DNA from: JAVBUP01 sp031555175
Lineage (GTDB): Bacteria > Bacillota_I > Bacilli_A > Erysipelotrichales > Coprobacillaceae
NCBI GenBank assembly: GCA_031555175.1
Contig: JAVBUP010000051.1
Span: 1 to 22,346 of the forward strand
Length of the DNA stretch: 22,346 bases
Reading direction: 5' to 3'
Part shown: piece by piece, positions 1 to 7,018 of the stretch
Numbering within the stretch: the stretch's first letter is position 1
Layout of the letters: each line of letters starts with the position of its first letter
The notes under the pieces: generated by a model
What the model was told of the DNA's origin: nothing
The model's input: the letters and a program-made list of their open reading frames with translations, nothing else
The model's database searches: none
Position numbers and translations under genes: made by a program

Positions 1-83
1 AATATTATAATGAAGAAAGAATAAAAGAAAAACTAGGTTGGATGAGCCCGACAGAATATCGTCTCAATAACCTAGTTGTATAA
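1..83 (+). CDS. IS3-family transposase (OrfB), C-terminal end only
   Basis: Reading from base 3, the frame gives YYNEERIKEKLGWMSPTEYR followed by LNNLVV and a TAA at 81-83. The pattern 'YN..RI..KL..MSP.EYR' is the standard C-terminus of IS3-family (IS150-type) OrfB DDE transposases, just after the catalytic core. The rest of the gene lies left of the window, so completeness cannot be judged. A transposase of this type cuts and joins the IS ends. The stop is followed by a hairpin and the IS terminus. Confidence 0.85.
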   Translation, partial: YYNEERIKEKLGWMSPTEYRLNNLVV

Positions 84-87
84 TAAA

Positions 88-110
88 GAGAAGCGATATA
101 ATCGTTTCTC
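88..110 (+). terminator. Hairpin after transposase stop
   Basis: GAGAAGCGAT, a 3-nt loop, then ATCGTTTCTC: a 10-bp stem with one G-U pair, just after the transposase stop. No long T-run follows directly, so it is either a weak terminator or an mRNA 3' end structure inside the IS. Confidence 0.4.
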
Positions 111-202
111 ATAAAAGTCTAACTTTTTGGGAGCACATCAACAACATCTCATTTTATATAATAACATAGACTAATAAGCAACTATTCTTATAACAGTAAT
201 GC

Positions 203-703
203 TTATCTTTCAATTTCAAACTCATATCCTTCTAAGGCAAAATCATTACCATAGAAATCTTTATATTTCTTCCATTCTTTATCATGCTTGCAATCTTTAC
301 ATTCTTTTTTACAATCTTTATGATCTTTTTCATGGCATTTATTTTCAGTTACAAAGACGCAAGTCTTACCAACATACTTAATACCACAAACAATAATAAA
401 TGCCCGATAGAAATAAGCAGTTTTGGGTTCAAGACATCTTAACTTAACAGTAAATGGTGTTTCTACGCAGGCAAGTTCTTTTTTAGCACATTCAAAATTT
501 AAATCTTTTGAGAATTCAACTCCTACATGAGTTGGACATCCACAACATTTATTAAATTCATTACATTCAATAATAGCTGAGTCACGAGTTACACACTTAG
601 CGATACCAGTTTTAACACGATCACTAATTATAGCTTTATTTAAATGAGCACATCTTGATTGGCATGGACGACTACCAAATAATACATTATTAAATACTTC
701 CAC
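203..703 (-). CDS. Cysteine-rich protein with fibronectin-III-like stretch and Cys/Lys/His tail
   Basis: 166 aa, GTG start chosen for the strong SD (AAGGAGGTGA at 708-717). I do not recognise a named family. It has 16 cysteines (about 10%), spread along the protein and including a CCGC cluster. Residues from about 60 to 120 read as an Fn3-like sandwich: 'VGVEFSKD' ... 'FTVKLRCLEPKTAYFYRAFI' ... 'GIKYVGKTCVFVTE' matches the usual 'L.P.T.YYYRAY..G..YG....F.T' pattern. The tail (about 122-145) is a charged KCHEKDHKDCKKECKDCKHD segment that could bind metal or cross-link by disulfides. There is no signal peptide or membrane segment. A cytosolic, spore-coat-like or metal-binding role is possible but unproven. 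It is a single gene next to an IS end. Confidence 0.8.
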   Translation of the reverse strand: MEVFNNVLFGSRPCQSRCAHLNKAIISDRVKTGIAKCVTRDSAIIECNEFNKCCGCPTHVGVEFSKDLNFECAKKELACVETPFTVKLRCLEPKTAYFYRAFIIVCGIKYVGKTCVFVTENKCHEKDHKDCKKECKDCKHDKEWKKYKDFYGNDFALEGYEFEIER

Positions 704-725
704 TCGTTCACCTCCTTCCTCACAA

Positions 726-754
726 TATTATATGGGGTGTTATATTTTGAATAT
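726..754 (-). promoter_or_regulatory. Candidate promoter of the Cys-rich gene, SigE/SigK-like
   Basis: On the minus strand CATATAATA (726-734) lies 15 bp after ATATT (750-754). CATATAATA fits the SigK -10 form CATANNNTA, and ATATT-N15-CATATAAT resembles SigE sites. A vegetative -10 (TATAAT) is also contained here, but its -35 at 17-bp spacing is TATATT, a poor match to TTGACA. Assignment is tentative. Confidence 0.35.
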
Positions 755-842
755 AAACCAATGCAATATGAATGGAAAAAAAGGCTTTTGTCGAATTATT
801 TTCATATTTTGGCATTTACTTTCTTTTAAATGATATTTTTTA

Positions 843-848
843 TATAAT
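843..848 (+). promoter_or_regulatory. Possible -10 element for the HAD gene
   Basis: TATAAT ends 19 nt before the ATG at 868. No good -35 was found at normal spacing, and the leader would be very short, with the SD almost at the transcription start. Confidence 0.3.
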
Positions 849-867
849 GTTATACGGTGATGAAAAA

Positions 868-1662
868 ATGACAAAAATATTATTCTGTGACATGGATGGG
901 ACACTATATAACCATGGTAGTGTATATAGTAAAAAAGATTTTGAAGCAATTAGAAAGTTTAGAGCAGCAGGTAACATCTTTGCTGTCTGTACTGGTAGAA
1001 ATAAAATGGGAGTTACTCATTTAGGTAATGATGAACCATTAGAATATGATTATATGTGTTTGTGTAATGGCGCATTAATTATGGATAACAAAGAGCATAC
1101 TTATTTTGAAAAAGTAATACCAGGCAATATTGGTAATGAAATTATGCTTAAATATTATGATAAAGATAATGTATCTGTTTATTGTACTGATGGTGAAAGA
1201 AATATTCAGTATAAAGAAGATATTCTAGGAGAATTTGGGCCAACTGGACCAATTGATATAAATGGAACTTTTGAGGAACAAATTAATACTTGTTCAAAGT
1301 ATTTTTTGATAGCATTAGATAGCATTCATCGTGATTTTGACTTGATTACTAGCATGCAAACAGAAATAGCTGCTAAGTATGGGCAATATGTTGAAATGTT
1401 CCCAAATAAAAGTGCTGCATGGTGTTGTGTAGATATTGTTCCTAGCGATTGTTCAAAAGGACAAAGCATACAAAGACTAATTGATTTGGCTGGATTAGAG
1501 GTTGATGGAATATATGCGATTGGTGATTCATATAATGATATCTCTATGCTAGATGTCGCTGATCAAGGATATACTTTTAATAGAGCTGATGATGTAATTA
1601 AAACTCATGGTAAATGTGTTGATTTCGTTTATGAAGCAATCGAAGAAATAATGAGTAAATAA
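868..1662 (+). CDS. HAD-superfamily hydrolase, Cof-type (subclass IIB) phosphatase
   Basis: 264 aa from the ATG at 868, chosen because GGTGAT (855-860) precedes it and HAD motif I follows at once. A longer in-frame start at 772 would add a non-conserved leader. Motif I is DMDGT (8-12: nucleophile D8, acid D10), motif II is in 'VCTGR' (about 40-44), the motif III Lys is in 'SKGQSIQRL' (K198), and motif IV is GDSYND (219-224). The region between motifs II and III is the C2 cap of Cof/YbiV-like enzymes, which act on sugar phosphates, nucleotides or cofactor phosphates in the cytosol. The substrate cannot be told from sequence. The gene is monocistronic and converges on the PNPOx gene. Confidence 0.93.
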   Translation: MTKILFCDMDGTLYNHGSVYSKKDFEAIRKFRAAGNIFAVCTGRNKMGVTHLGNDEPLEYDYMCLCNGALIMDNKEHTYFEKVIPGNIGNEIMLKYYDKDNVSVYCTDGERNIQYKEDILGEFGPTGPIDINGTFEEQINTCSKYFLIALDSIHRDFDLITSMQTEIAAKYGQYVEMFPNKSAAWCCVDIVPSDCSKGQSIQRLIDLAGLEVDGIYAIGDSYNDISMLDVADQGYTFNRADDVIKTHGKCVDFVYEAIEEIMSK

Positions 1663-1663
1663 A

Positions 1664-1710
1664 AATGACTTCTTATTTGAATTATCAAATAAAGAAGTCA
1701 TTTTCTTTTT
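1664..1710. terminator. Bidirectional terminator between convergent genes
   Basis: Arms at 1664-1680 and 1685-1702 (AATGACTTCTTATTTGA / TCAAATAAAGAAGTCATT, one bulged base) with a 4-nt loop. A T-rich run follows on the plus strand (1701-1710) and the A-run before it gives a T-run on the minus strand. It therefore serves both the HAD gene and the PNPOx gene. Confidence 0.9.
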
Positions 1711-1713
1711 AGT

Positions 1714-2160
1714 TTAATATCTAATTCGATATGCTCTATTATTTTCTATATCCAATACATCACTACATGGCCCATCAATGTATTTATACATTGATATCTT
1801 TGTAGGACTAATCTTAATTACTACATCATCTGACGTAGTCGGATACATTGTCCCATATTGTGGAAACTTAGCTAAGTACTTAATAGTAAAATCAGGTACA
1901 TCATCAGGATGTCCAACTATCAAAGCTTTACCCTCAATAGACAGATTATCTGCAACTAGTGCTACAAGTGGGTTATGTGATATCTGTTCTACTTTTTCAC
2001 TAAATCCTTTCGTCCCAAAGAATATATCTAGACCAATATTGACATTAGCCATCATCCTAGCTGTAACTCTATCATTAACACTTGTCGCAAATACTATGTT
2101 GTTTGCCTTTTCAAGCTTACTAATAATTTCTACTTCCAATTCACTATAATCTAGTTCCAT
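1714..2160 (-). CDS. Pyridoxamine 5'-phosphate oxidase-family (FMN-binding split barrel) protein
   Basis: 148 aa from the ATG at 2160, which has GGAGG at 2170-2174; the longer in-frame start at 2196 has no SD. The pattern 'NNIVFATSVNDRVTARMMANVNI...DIFFGTKGFSEKVEQISHNPLVALVADNLSIEGKA' is typical of small PNPOx-like split-barrel flavoproteins: 'vtaR.m' (phosphate/FMN contact), 'f.T...s.K..qi..Np.val', 'G.a...g'. Such proteins bind FMN or F420-like cofactors and reduce or oxidise small molecules; many are uncharacterised. True PdxH is longer (about 210 aa), so vitamin B6 synthesis is not implied. Single gene with its own promoter and terminator. Confidence 0.85.
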   Translation of the reverse strand: MELDYSELEVEIISKLEKANNIVFATSVNDRVTARMMANVNIGLDIFFGTKGFSEKVEQISHNPLVALVADNLSIEGKALIVGHPDDVPDFTIKYLAKFPQYGTMYPTTSDDVVIKISPTKISMYKYIDGPCSDVLDIENNRAYRIRY

Positions 2161-2186
2161 TTTTGTATTCCTCCAAACATATACAA

Positions 2187-2215
2187 AATATACCACAGTT
2201 TATTTGCTCTTTAAA
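2187..2215 (-). promoter_or_regulatory. Promoter of the PNPOx-family gene
   Basis: Minus-strand -35 TTTAAA (2210-2215), 17-bp spacer, -10 TATATT (2187-2192), upstream of the SD at 2170-2174. Confidence 0.5.
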
Positions 2216-2219
2216 TGAT

Positions 2220-2250
2220 AAAAAGGAATTTCAATTTGAAATCCCTTTTT
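2220..2250 (-). terminator. Terminator of the TraB-like gene
   Basis: AAAAAGGAATTTC (2220-2232), 5-nt loop, GAAATCCCTTTTT (2238-2250), with one mismatch. Read on the minus strand it ends in a T-run, 28 nt past the stop codon. Confidence 0.85.
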
Positions 2251-2277
2251 TATCAACTTCAAGGAGTATTATTTAAA

Positions 2278-3162
2278 CTACTTCTTCATAGCAGTAACGG
2301 TATAACCTTTATCTTTTAATAATTGGATAACACCACTATCACCTACTAATTGCTCTGCCCCTACTGCTACAAATGATGTACCGGTCTTAGCAAATAATCC
2401 TTCAATATAATTAGCTATAACAACACAATGATTTTTAGTGATAGTTTCATTATATTCAAACTCTGCAGGATCTGTAATCCTGTTTTTATTTTGGCTAATA
2501 ACTTCATTCCATTGACTTATATCGCCACTATAATAAGCTTCATTATATTTTTTAGTAAATGCTACTAATGATTCATACTCTAAACTATCAATTAGATAAT
2601 TAGGAGTCCCAGTACTTAATAGTGGAAATAGACTCTTTTGATATTCTAAAGAATCGATAGCCAGTATCTCTTTCTCATCATCGATGGCATGGGCATGTAA
2701 ATATATCTCAATTCCTAAATTACTATGATATCCTAACTCACTTGCCACTACCTCAGAATACATAGAATTAATAGACAACAAATTATAACTATATAGCACA
2801 TCTCCAGGATGTTGACCACTATATCCTCTTACTATTTCATCTAACCTATTTATCTGTTCTGCAGTTAGTGAGCTCTTAGCACTATTTTCATACATGTAGC
2901 TAATATCTTGACTTGTATCAATACCACTCATATCAACTTCAAATACTATGCGATCGCTTGCTTCATAAGCATCATTAGTTATCGTATCTAGCACTGCTCT
3001 TCTTTTACCTAGTTCATTAGTTCCCAATAAATAAATTATCTGTCCATTATACTCCACCTTATATAAATGAATCGATAAATCAACTATAGTATCATACCCC
3101 ATACAACCAACTAACATTGTACCAACCAAACAAAAAGCTAACAGTTTTTTTAAATATTTCAT
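2278..3162 (-). CDS. TraB/GumN-family lipoprotein, putative, lacking the GX2H histidines
   Basis: 294 aa. The second of two adjacent ATGs (3162) is preferred, because AAGGGGG (3170-3176) is too close to the first (3165). Signal peptide with lipobox LVGC (Cys20), so it is predicted to be anchored to the outer face of the membrane. The body follows the TraB/PrgY/GumN (Tiki-like) family: 'IYLLGTNELG' (family: YLLGT.H.G), 'IVFEVD', 'LGIEIYLHAHA' (family: G.E..l...A), 'LAIDSLEYQKSL' (sle.Q), 'FVAVGAEQLVGDSGVIQLLKDKGYTV' (family: vGA.HL.G..gv..lL...Gy.V). Some relatives (Tiki) are metalloproteases using two GX2H motifs. Here these read GTNE and GAEQ, so the metal-binding histidines are absent and activity is doubtful. 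Single gene with its own promoter and terminator. Confidence 0.82.
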   Translation of the reverse strand: MKYLKKLLAFCLVGTMLVGCMGYDTIVDLSIHLYKVEYNGQIIYLLGTNELGKRRAVLDTITNDAYEASDRIVFEVDMSGIDTSQDISYMYENSAKSSLTAEQINRLDEIVRGYSGQHPGDVLYSYNLLSINSMYSEVVASELGYHSNLGIEIYLHAHAIDDEKEILAIDSLEYQKSLFPLLSTGTPNYLIDSLEYESLVAFTKKYNEAYYSGDISQWNEVISQNKNRITDPAEFEYNETITKNHCVVIANYIEGLFAKTGTSFVAVGAEQLVGDSGVIQLLKDKGYTVTAMKK

Positions 3163-3185
3163 CATACGACCCCCTTACTAACTCT

Positions 3186-3213
3186 AATATATAACATTCT
3201 ATTTAATATGCAA
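3186..3213 (-). promoter_or_regulatory. Promoter of the TraB-like gene
   Basis: Minus-strand -35 TTGCAT (3208-3213), 16-bp spacer, -10 TATATT (3186-3191), about 10 nt upstream of the SD. Confidence 0.55.
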
Positions 3214-3265
3214 TATCTCATACATAAACAACCATCTCTTGGCGTATACAACATATTTTTAGGCA

Positions 3266-3290
3266 ATAAAAAAACTTGCCTAAGCAAGTT
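3266..3290 (-). terminator. Terminator of the GNAT gene
   Basis: Stem AACTTGC (3273-3279) / GCAAGTT (3284-3290) with a CTAA loop. On the minus strand it is followed by a run of T (3266-3274). The stem overlaps the last base pairs of the stop codon region of the gene. Confidence 0.85.
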
Positions 3291-4062
3291 ATCCATTATT
3301 AATATTATCAACAAATTCATAATCTTTGGCCGTCATTTCCACCCATGCTGGTCTAAATCCACTCTTAATAGCATTTCGCACTGACTTAACATTTGACCAC
3401 GCACAACAATAAAAGGGCACCTTATCTCTTTTTAATATCTCTATCGCCAGAATACTTGTTAAGGCACTGGCAATGCCTTGTTTTCGATATGTAGGTACAA
3501 CATCGACACCTATTTGCCACATAGTCTCACAATCAGTAGAACATGCTGCTAATCCAATTAACTTACCATTATCATATGCACCAACACCCAATACGTCTAA
3601 ATGCTTACGATCAGCGCATAGTGCATTACTCCATTGCTCTGTATATAGACTTTCAAAATCTGTAGCTTCTAAAATTTTTGTGTCATAAGCAATCGGTAAT
3701 GCTTTTAAAATGTCTACATCTGGCAAGAAGTATTCAGCCATAAAGCATACTCTTTGCCCACGTTGCTGTAATTCATCATTTAAGACATGCATATTTGGTG
3801 TTTCAAAACAATGTTCCACAGAATATCTATTGATATAGTTTGTAACTACATCTTTAACATCTTCACTTACAGAGGCTACAACATTATTACCATAAGATAT
3901 TAAATCTACATAAAATGGTAATTTTAGATAACGACGTGCATCACTAGAAACCTGAGATATTACTACCTTATTTTCTATACTCAAAAAGTCATCGACTGTA
4001 CAGCTACAATCAATAGATGATTGCGTCATAGCTATTTTTAAAATCTCTTTATTAGTTAACAT
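3289..4062 (-). CDS. GNAT-family N-acetyltransferase
   Basis: 257 aa from the ATG at 4062, which sits behind a near-perfect SD (AAAGGAGGTG, cctcc at 4070-4075). The longer frame from 4128 has no SD and begins inside the upstream terminator. The C-terminal half carries the GNAT core: 'GKLIGLAACSTD' (strand 4), 'MWQIGVDVVPTYRKQGIASALTSILAIEIL' (motif A, acetyl-CoA pyrophosphate loop R/Q-x-x-G-x-A) and 'PFYCCAWSNVKSVRNAIKSGFRPAW' (motif B, 'N..S...a...GF'). The N-terminal half (about 130 aa) is an additional domain without obvious motifs, possibly a degenerate second GNAT lobe. The acceptor substrate is unknown. The gene is downstream of the glycosidase, but a terminator separates them. Confidence 0.88.
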   Translation of the reverse strand: MLTNKEILKIAMTQSSIDCSCTVDDFLSIENKVVISQVSSDARRYLKLPFYVDLISYGNNVVASVSEDVKDVVTNYINRYSVEHCFETPNMHVLNDELQQRGQRVCFMAEYFLPDVDILKALPIAYDTKILEATDFESLYTEQWSNALCADRKHLDVLGVGAYDNGKLIGLAACSTDCETMWQIGVDVVPTYRKQGIASALTSILAIEILKRDKVPFYCCAWSNVKSVRNAIKSGFRPAWVEMTAKDYEFVDNINNG

Positions 4063-4100
4063 ATTTGCACCTCCTTTACTAACTATTAGTTTATCATAAA

Positions 4101-4133
4101 AATAAAAAAGAAAGAAATGATTACTCATTTCTT
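4101..4133 (-). terminator. Terminator of the GH1 gene
   Basis: Stem AAGAAATGA (4112-4120), loop TTAC, TCATTTCTT (4125-4133), followed on the minus strand by a T-rich tract (about 4101-4111). The stem includes the stop codon of the GH1 gene. Confidence 0.85.
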
Positions 4134-5520
4134 ACAAATTTTCTCCGTTACTCTTAATTACTTCATTAAACCACGCAAAACTTTTCTTTTTATATCTTTT
4201 CATATCTTTTAAGTCTGCATCTGTTCTATTTACAAAGATAAAACCATATCTCTTCTTCATTTCACCTTGACTTGATAATATATCAATAGGTGCCCAAGTA
4301 ATAAATGATCTGACATCAACATTATCTTCATTAATAGCAGCCTTAACTGCTAATATCTGATTCTTAAAATAATCAATACGATAATCATCGATAATAGTAT
4401 TATTATCATCTAGTTCTTCAGCTACGCCAACCCCACTTTCTAAAATATAAATTGGCAAATGGTATCTAGTATAGACTTCATTCAAAATATATCTAAGACC
4501 AGTGTGATCGATTGTCCATCCCCATTCTGTCGCTTCTAAATATGGATTTTGACTAGTCCCATTATCTTTACCAGAAATGGTTTGAATAGCAGTTAGAATT
4601 GGATCAGTATTAAGTGCTGACTCATCTACCATCATCGACATATAGTAACTTAACGCAATTGCAGAAATTGTATTTTCTTTTAATTGTATTTCATCTGCAG
4701 CAGTAACATCAGGATAGAGATTTTGCGCTACTAAGCGCTTCTTAAGTTCTGGTGCATAATCTCCATGAACTAATAAATGCAACAACTCATGATTAATTGC
4801 TTCATTTACTTTTTTAGCAGCTAGACAATCTTCTGGTTTACTTGTTTTTGGATAAATTGGACTTGCATTAATCATACCAAATACTATTGCTTGGGGATTT
4901 ATTTCTTTAGCTAGTTTTACAACATTGGATGAGGCTAATGCTAAATGATGCATTAATTGATATCTCATCTTACTAAATTTATAAGGATCTTTTTCTCCTG
5001 ATATCATTAGTGAAATTAATGGACACCAATTTTGCTCATTCATAGGCATATAATACTTAACCATATCTTTATATCTTTCCAAAACAATGCGCGTATAAGT
5101 CTTAAAAGCTTCAACTGTTTCTCTAGCCAACCATCCATTATATTTCTTTTGTAAAGCCAGCGGAATATCAAAATGATATAAACATATGATTGGTTCTATC
5201 CCATTTTCAAGTAAAGAATCAATAAATCTATCATAAAACTCTAGGCCTTGTTGGTTAATAACTGATTCACCATCAGTTAATACTCTTGACCATGCTATAG
5301 AAAAGCGATAGCAATTTATGCCTAGTTCTTTCAATAATTTTGCATCTTCTTCATATCTATTATAAGTATCAATTCCTGCACTAAAATCTCTACCACCTTG
5401 AGACTGCATCAAATCATAAATTGAAGGGCCTTTGCCATATTCTAATGTACTGGCTCCTTCTGTTTGATGAGCTGATACTGAGCCACCCCATAAGAAATTA
5501 CTTGGAAACTTATATACCAT
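4132..5520 (-). CDS. Glycoside hydrolase family 1, 6-phospho-beta-glucosidase-type
   Basis: 462 aa, full length for GH1 (about 450-480). Start ATG with AAGGAG at 5530-5535. N-terminus 'FPSNFLWGGSVSAHQTEGA' is the GH1 signature. The acid/base is E162 in 'MPMNEQNW' and the nucleophile is E361 in 'YILESGVG' (family usually 'TENG', so Asn-to-Ser next to the nucleophile is mildly unusual). The 6-phosphate pocket of LacG/BglA-type enzymes (Ser-x6-Lys-x-Tyr) is present as S416, K423 and Y425 in 'LSSQGEMKKRYGF'. It therefore probably cleaves a PTS-imported phospho-beta-glucoside in the cytosol to glucose 6-phosphate plus glucose or aglycone. No PTS gene lies next to it in the window, which is less common for this family. 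Single gene with its own promoter. Confidence 0.93.
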   Translation of the reverse strand: MVYKFPSNFLWGGSVSAHQTEGASTLEYGKGPSIYDLMQSQGGRDFSAGIDTYNRYEEDAKLLKELGINCYRFSIAWSRVLTDGESVINQQGLEFYDRFIDSLLENGIEPIICLYHFDIPLALQKKYNGWLARETVEAFKTYTRIVLERYKDMVKYYMPMNEQNWCPLISLMISGEKDPYKFSKMRYQLMHHLALASSNVVKLAKEINPQAIVFGMINASPIYPKTSKPEDCLAAKKVNEAINHELLHLLVHGDYAPELKKRLVAQNLYPDVTAADEIQLKENTISAIALSYYMSMMVDESALNTDPILTAIQTISGKDNGTSQNPYLEATEWGWTIDHTGLRYILNEVYTRYHLPIYILESGVGVAEELDDNNTIIDDYRIDYFKNQILAVKAAINEDNVDVRSFITWAPIDILSSQGEMKKRYGFIFVNRTDADLKDMKRYKKKSFAWFNEVIKSNGENL

Positions 5521-5529
5521 ATAATCACG

Positions 5530-5570
5530 CTCCTTATTGAGATTATATCATATAATATTGACAAATAAAG
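5530..5570 (-). promoter_or_regulatory. Extended -10 promoter and SD of the GH1 gene
   Basis: Minus strand: TGA-TATAAT (-10 at 5542-5547 with an upstream TG) and a weak -35 CTTTAT (5565-5570) at 17 bp. SD AAGGAG at 5530-5535. No catabolite-control (cre) palindrome was recognised here by eye. Confidence 0.55.
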
Positions 5571-5604
5571 AAAAACTGTAGCGGTTGAAAATAATAGTAA
5601 AATA

Positions 5605-5634
5605 TATTAAAAAGATTCACTATCGTAGTGAATC
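5605..5634 (-). terminator. Terminator of the tmrB-like/alkD-like operon
   Basis: Perfect 9-bp stem GATTCACTA (5614-5622) / TAGTGAATC (5626-5634) with a TCG loop. On the minus strand it is followed by TTTTT and more A/T, 27 nt past the stop of the HEAT-repeat gene. Confidence 0.88.
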
Positions 5635-5660
5635 CTATACTTCAATTGATTTCAAAATTG

Positions 5661-6293
5661 TTAACTAATATTATTTTTATTAATGATTTTTGTGGCAAGT
5701 TTATGGACTTGTAATACTTTCTTATTCATTAAATCCCAATTTGATACCTCTTTACAGATTAAATCAGGATACTTTTTACTTATATCTCTTAAGGCATTGC
5801 CAACTGATTTTCTAACATATTCACTTTCATCATCTCTATGTGCTGATAGTAAAGCAATCGCAACTTCTGGATGATCTGTAAAATATGGTCTGCTTGTCCA
5901 GATACGTAAACCTTCTGATACTGCTCTTCTAACATTTGCCATATCATTACTAAACCAATCATGAATAAGAGGTAATGATATTTCATACCCAATCATCTTA
6001 CAATGATTGTCAAAAGCCATAGCTAATATTTCTTGTACTTTCCAACTAGGATGTTGGCTCACAGTATCTCTTAGAAAGTCTAGTAGATTAGGCCTATCTT
6101 TACCAATATAACCGCAAAGTAAAACACCTACTTCTTGAATTTGAATATTATCACTTTGATATAGTCTTAATGCCATGTTATAACAGTCATCAATAGAATG
6201 TGATTTATAGTAATCTTCTGCTTCTTTTTTTACTAACGCAAGACTATCTTTATTTGGGATAATACTGTCTAAATACTCTTCATAGTCTATCAT
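5661..6293 (-). CDS. AlkD-like HEAT-repeat DNA alkylation repair protein, putative
   Basis: 210 aa, all-helical. The block 'NVRRAVSEGLRIWTSRPYFTDHPEVAIALLSAHRDDESEYVRKSVGNALRDISKKYPDLI' is typical of the DNA alkylation repair (AlkD/AlkC-type) HEAT-like family, in which stacked helical repeats cradle DNA and allow excision of alkylated purines. Members are usually 210-240 aa, so this is full length or nearly so. The catalytic Trp/Asp pair of Bacillus AlkD cannot be assigned by eye, and some family members have no glycosylase activity. SD AGGTGG (6301-6306) overlaps the end of the upstream TmrB-like gene (11-nt gap), so the two are cotranscribed. Confidence 0.78.
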   Translation of the reverse strand: MIDYEEYLDSIIPNKDSLALVKKEAEDYYKSHSIDDCYNMALRLYQSDNIQIQEVGVLLCGYIGKDRPNLLDFLRDTVSQHPSWKVQEILAMAFDNHCKMIGYEISLPLIHDWFSNDMANVRRAVSEGLRIWTSRPYFTDHPEVAIALLSAHRDDESEYVRKSVGNALRDISKKYPDLICKEVSNWDLMNKKVLQVHKLATKIINKNNIS

Positions 6294-6304
6294 ATAGATA
6301 CCAC

Positions 6305-6913
6305 CTACCCACGGATATGCTTAAGTAAAGTAAAATAACGATCATATTTTCTTCTTAACCAAGTGCGCTTATCTGGCATTAACACTAAATTACTTAACTT
6401 AGCGATTTCTTCTACTACATCTTCAACTAATTTATTATCAGTCATAATTTTAATATCAGTAATATGATTATCAAACGAATCAAGACATCTAGAAATAGAT
6501 TTCATTGCAAAGGTATCCTTCTTAAAGAAATGCTTTGGATTCCATCTTCTTATTTTTAACCTATTCTCTATAGTTTCTTTAGAAGCATATAAAATATAGT
6601 GGTGGACATCAATTCCATCATTTCTAAGTTTGCCAATTATCTCATCAAAATACTCTGGATTAACTAAAGTCATTGGGGCAATAACTACTCCATCATAGTT
6701 ATCATTAATTAGCTTAAACATCTCATAGTTTGCTGTACGCCACATTTCAATATTCTGAAAATCGCCACTAGATAAGACTTTAGGAGAATTTTTTCTAATG
6801 AAATATCCAATATTTTCTGGATCATAAACAAATGAATTATCTAATCTACGATTAAGTTCATAAGCTGTAGTAGTTTTGCCCGATCCAAATGCCCCATTTA
6901 TCCAAATAATCAT
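6305..6913 (-). CDS. TmrB-like ATP-binding protein (tunicamycin-resistance family)
   Basis: 202 aa, close in length to Bacillus TmrB (about 197 aa). Starts 'MIIWINGAFGSGKTTTAYEL' with Walker A GAFGSGKT at 7-14, continues 'SFVYDPENIGYFIR', 'IAPMTLVNPEYFDEII', 'VHHYILYASKETIENRL', and ends 'PDKRTWLRRKYDRYFTLLKHIRG'. All of these match the TmrB layout as I remember it. TmrB is a P-loop protein of the AAA/shikimate-kinase-like fold that gives tunicamycin resistance by binding the drug. Other members may be small-molecule kinases, so a resistance role is inferred. SD GAGGTGAT before the ATG. First gene of a two-gene operon. Confidence 0.85.
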   Translation of the reverse strand: MIIWINGAFGSGKTTTAYELNRRLDNSFVYDPENIGYFIRKNSPKVLSSGDFQNIEMWRTANYEMFKLINDNYDGVVIAPMTLVNPEYFDEIIGKLRNDGIDVHHYILYASKETIENRLKIRRWNPKHFFKKDTFAMKSISRCLDSFDNHITDIKIMTDNKLVEDVVEEIAKLSNLVLMPDKRTWLRRKYDRYFTLLKHIRG

Positions 6914-6979
6914 ATTATCACCTCATATTCTTAATATCTTATTTATTGCATATTAGTGTTGATCATATTATAACTTATA

Positions 6980-7012
6980 TAATAAAAAGCCGCTATATAA
7001 TTAATAGCGACT
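6980..7012 (-). terminator. Terminator of the polysaccharide deacetylase gene
   Basis: Arms AGCCGCTAT (6988-6996) and ATAGCGACT (7004-7012) with one G-U pair. On the minus strand a TTTTTA tract follows. It lies just past the stop of the gene ending at 7019. Confidence 0.85.
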
Positions 7013-7018
7013 TAATAA

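Larger units (their letters stand above)
1..140 (+). mobile_element. Right (3') end of an IS3-family insertion sequence
   Basis: The transposase end is followed by 'agtctaactttttgggagca' and then 'catca'. This resembles the right terminal inverted repeat of IS150-group IS3 elements (commonly ending ...TTTTTGGGGGCAGTTCA, terminal CA). The IS end is placed at 140 by that resemblance. The left end and the target duplication are outside the window, so the exact boundary is not proven. Confidence 0.65.

Noticed and set aside
740..949. 69-aa open frame on the minus strand over the start of the HAD gene
   Set aside because: Antisense to motif I of the HAD phosphatase; no Shine-Dalgarno site and a composition typical of a shadow frame.
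1778..2149. 123-aa open frame on the plus strand opposite the PNPOx gene
   Set aside because: Mirrors the PNPOx coding strand; no SD and no recognisable family.
5540..5640. A riboswitch or T-box in front of the GH1 gene
   Set aside because: The promoter lies close to the start, leaving a leader of only about 20 nt; the hairpin upstream is the terminator of the preceding operon.
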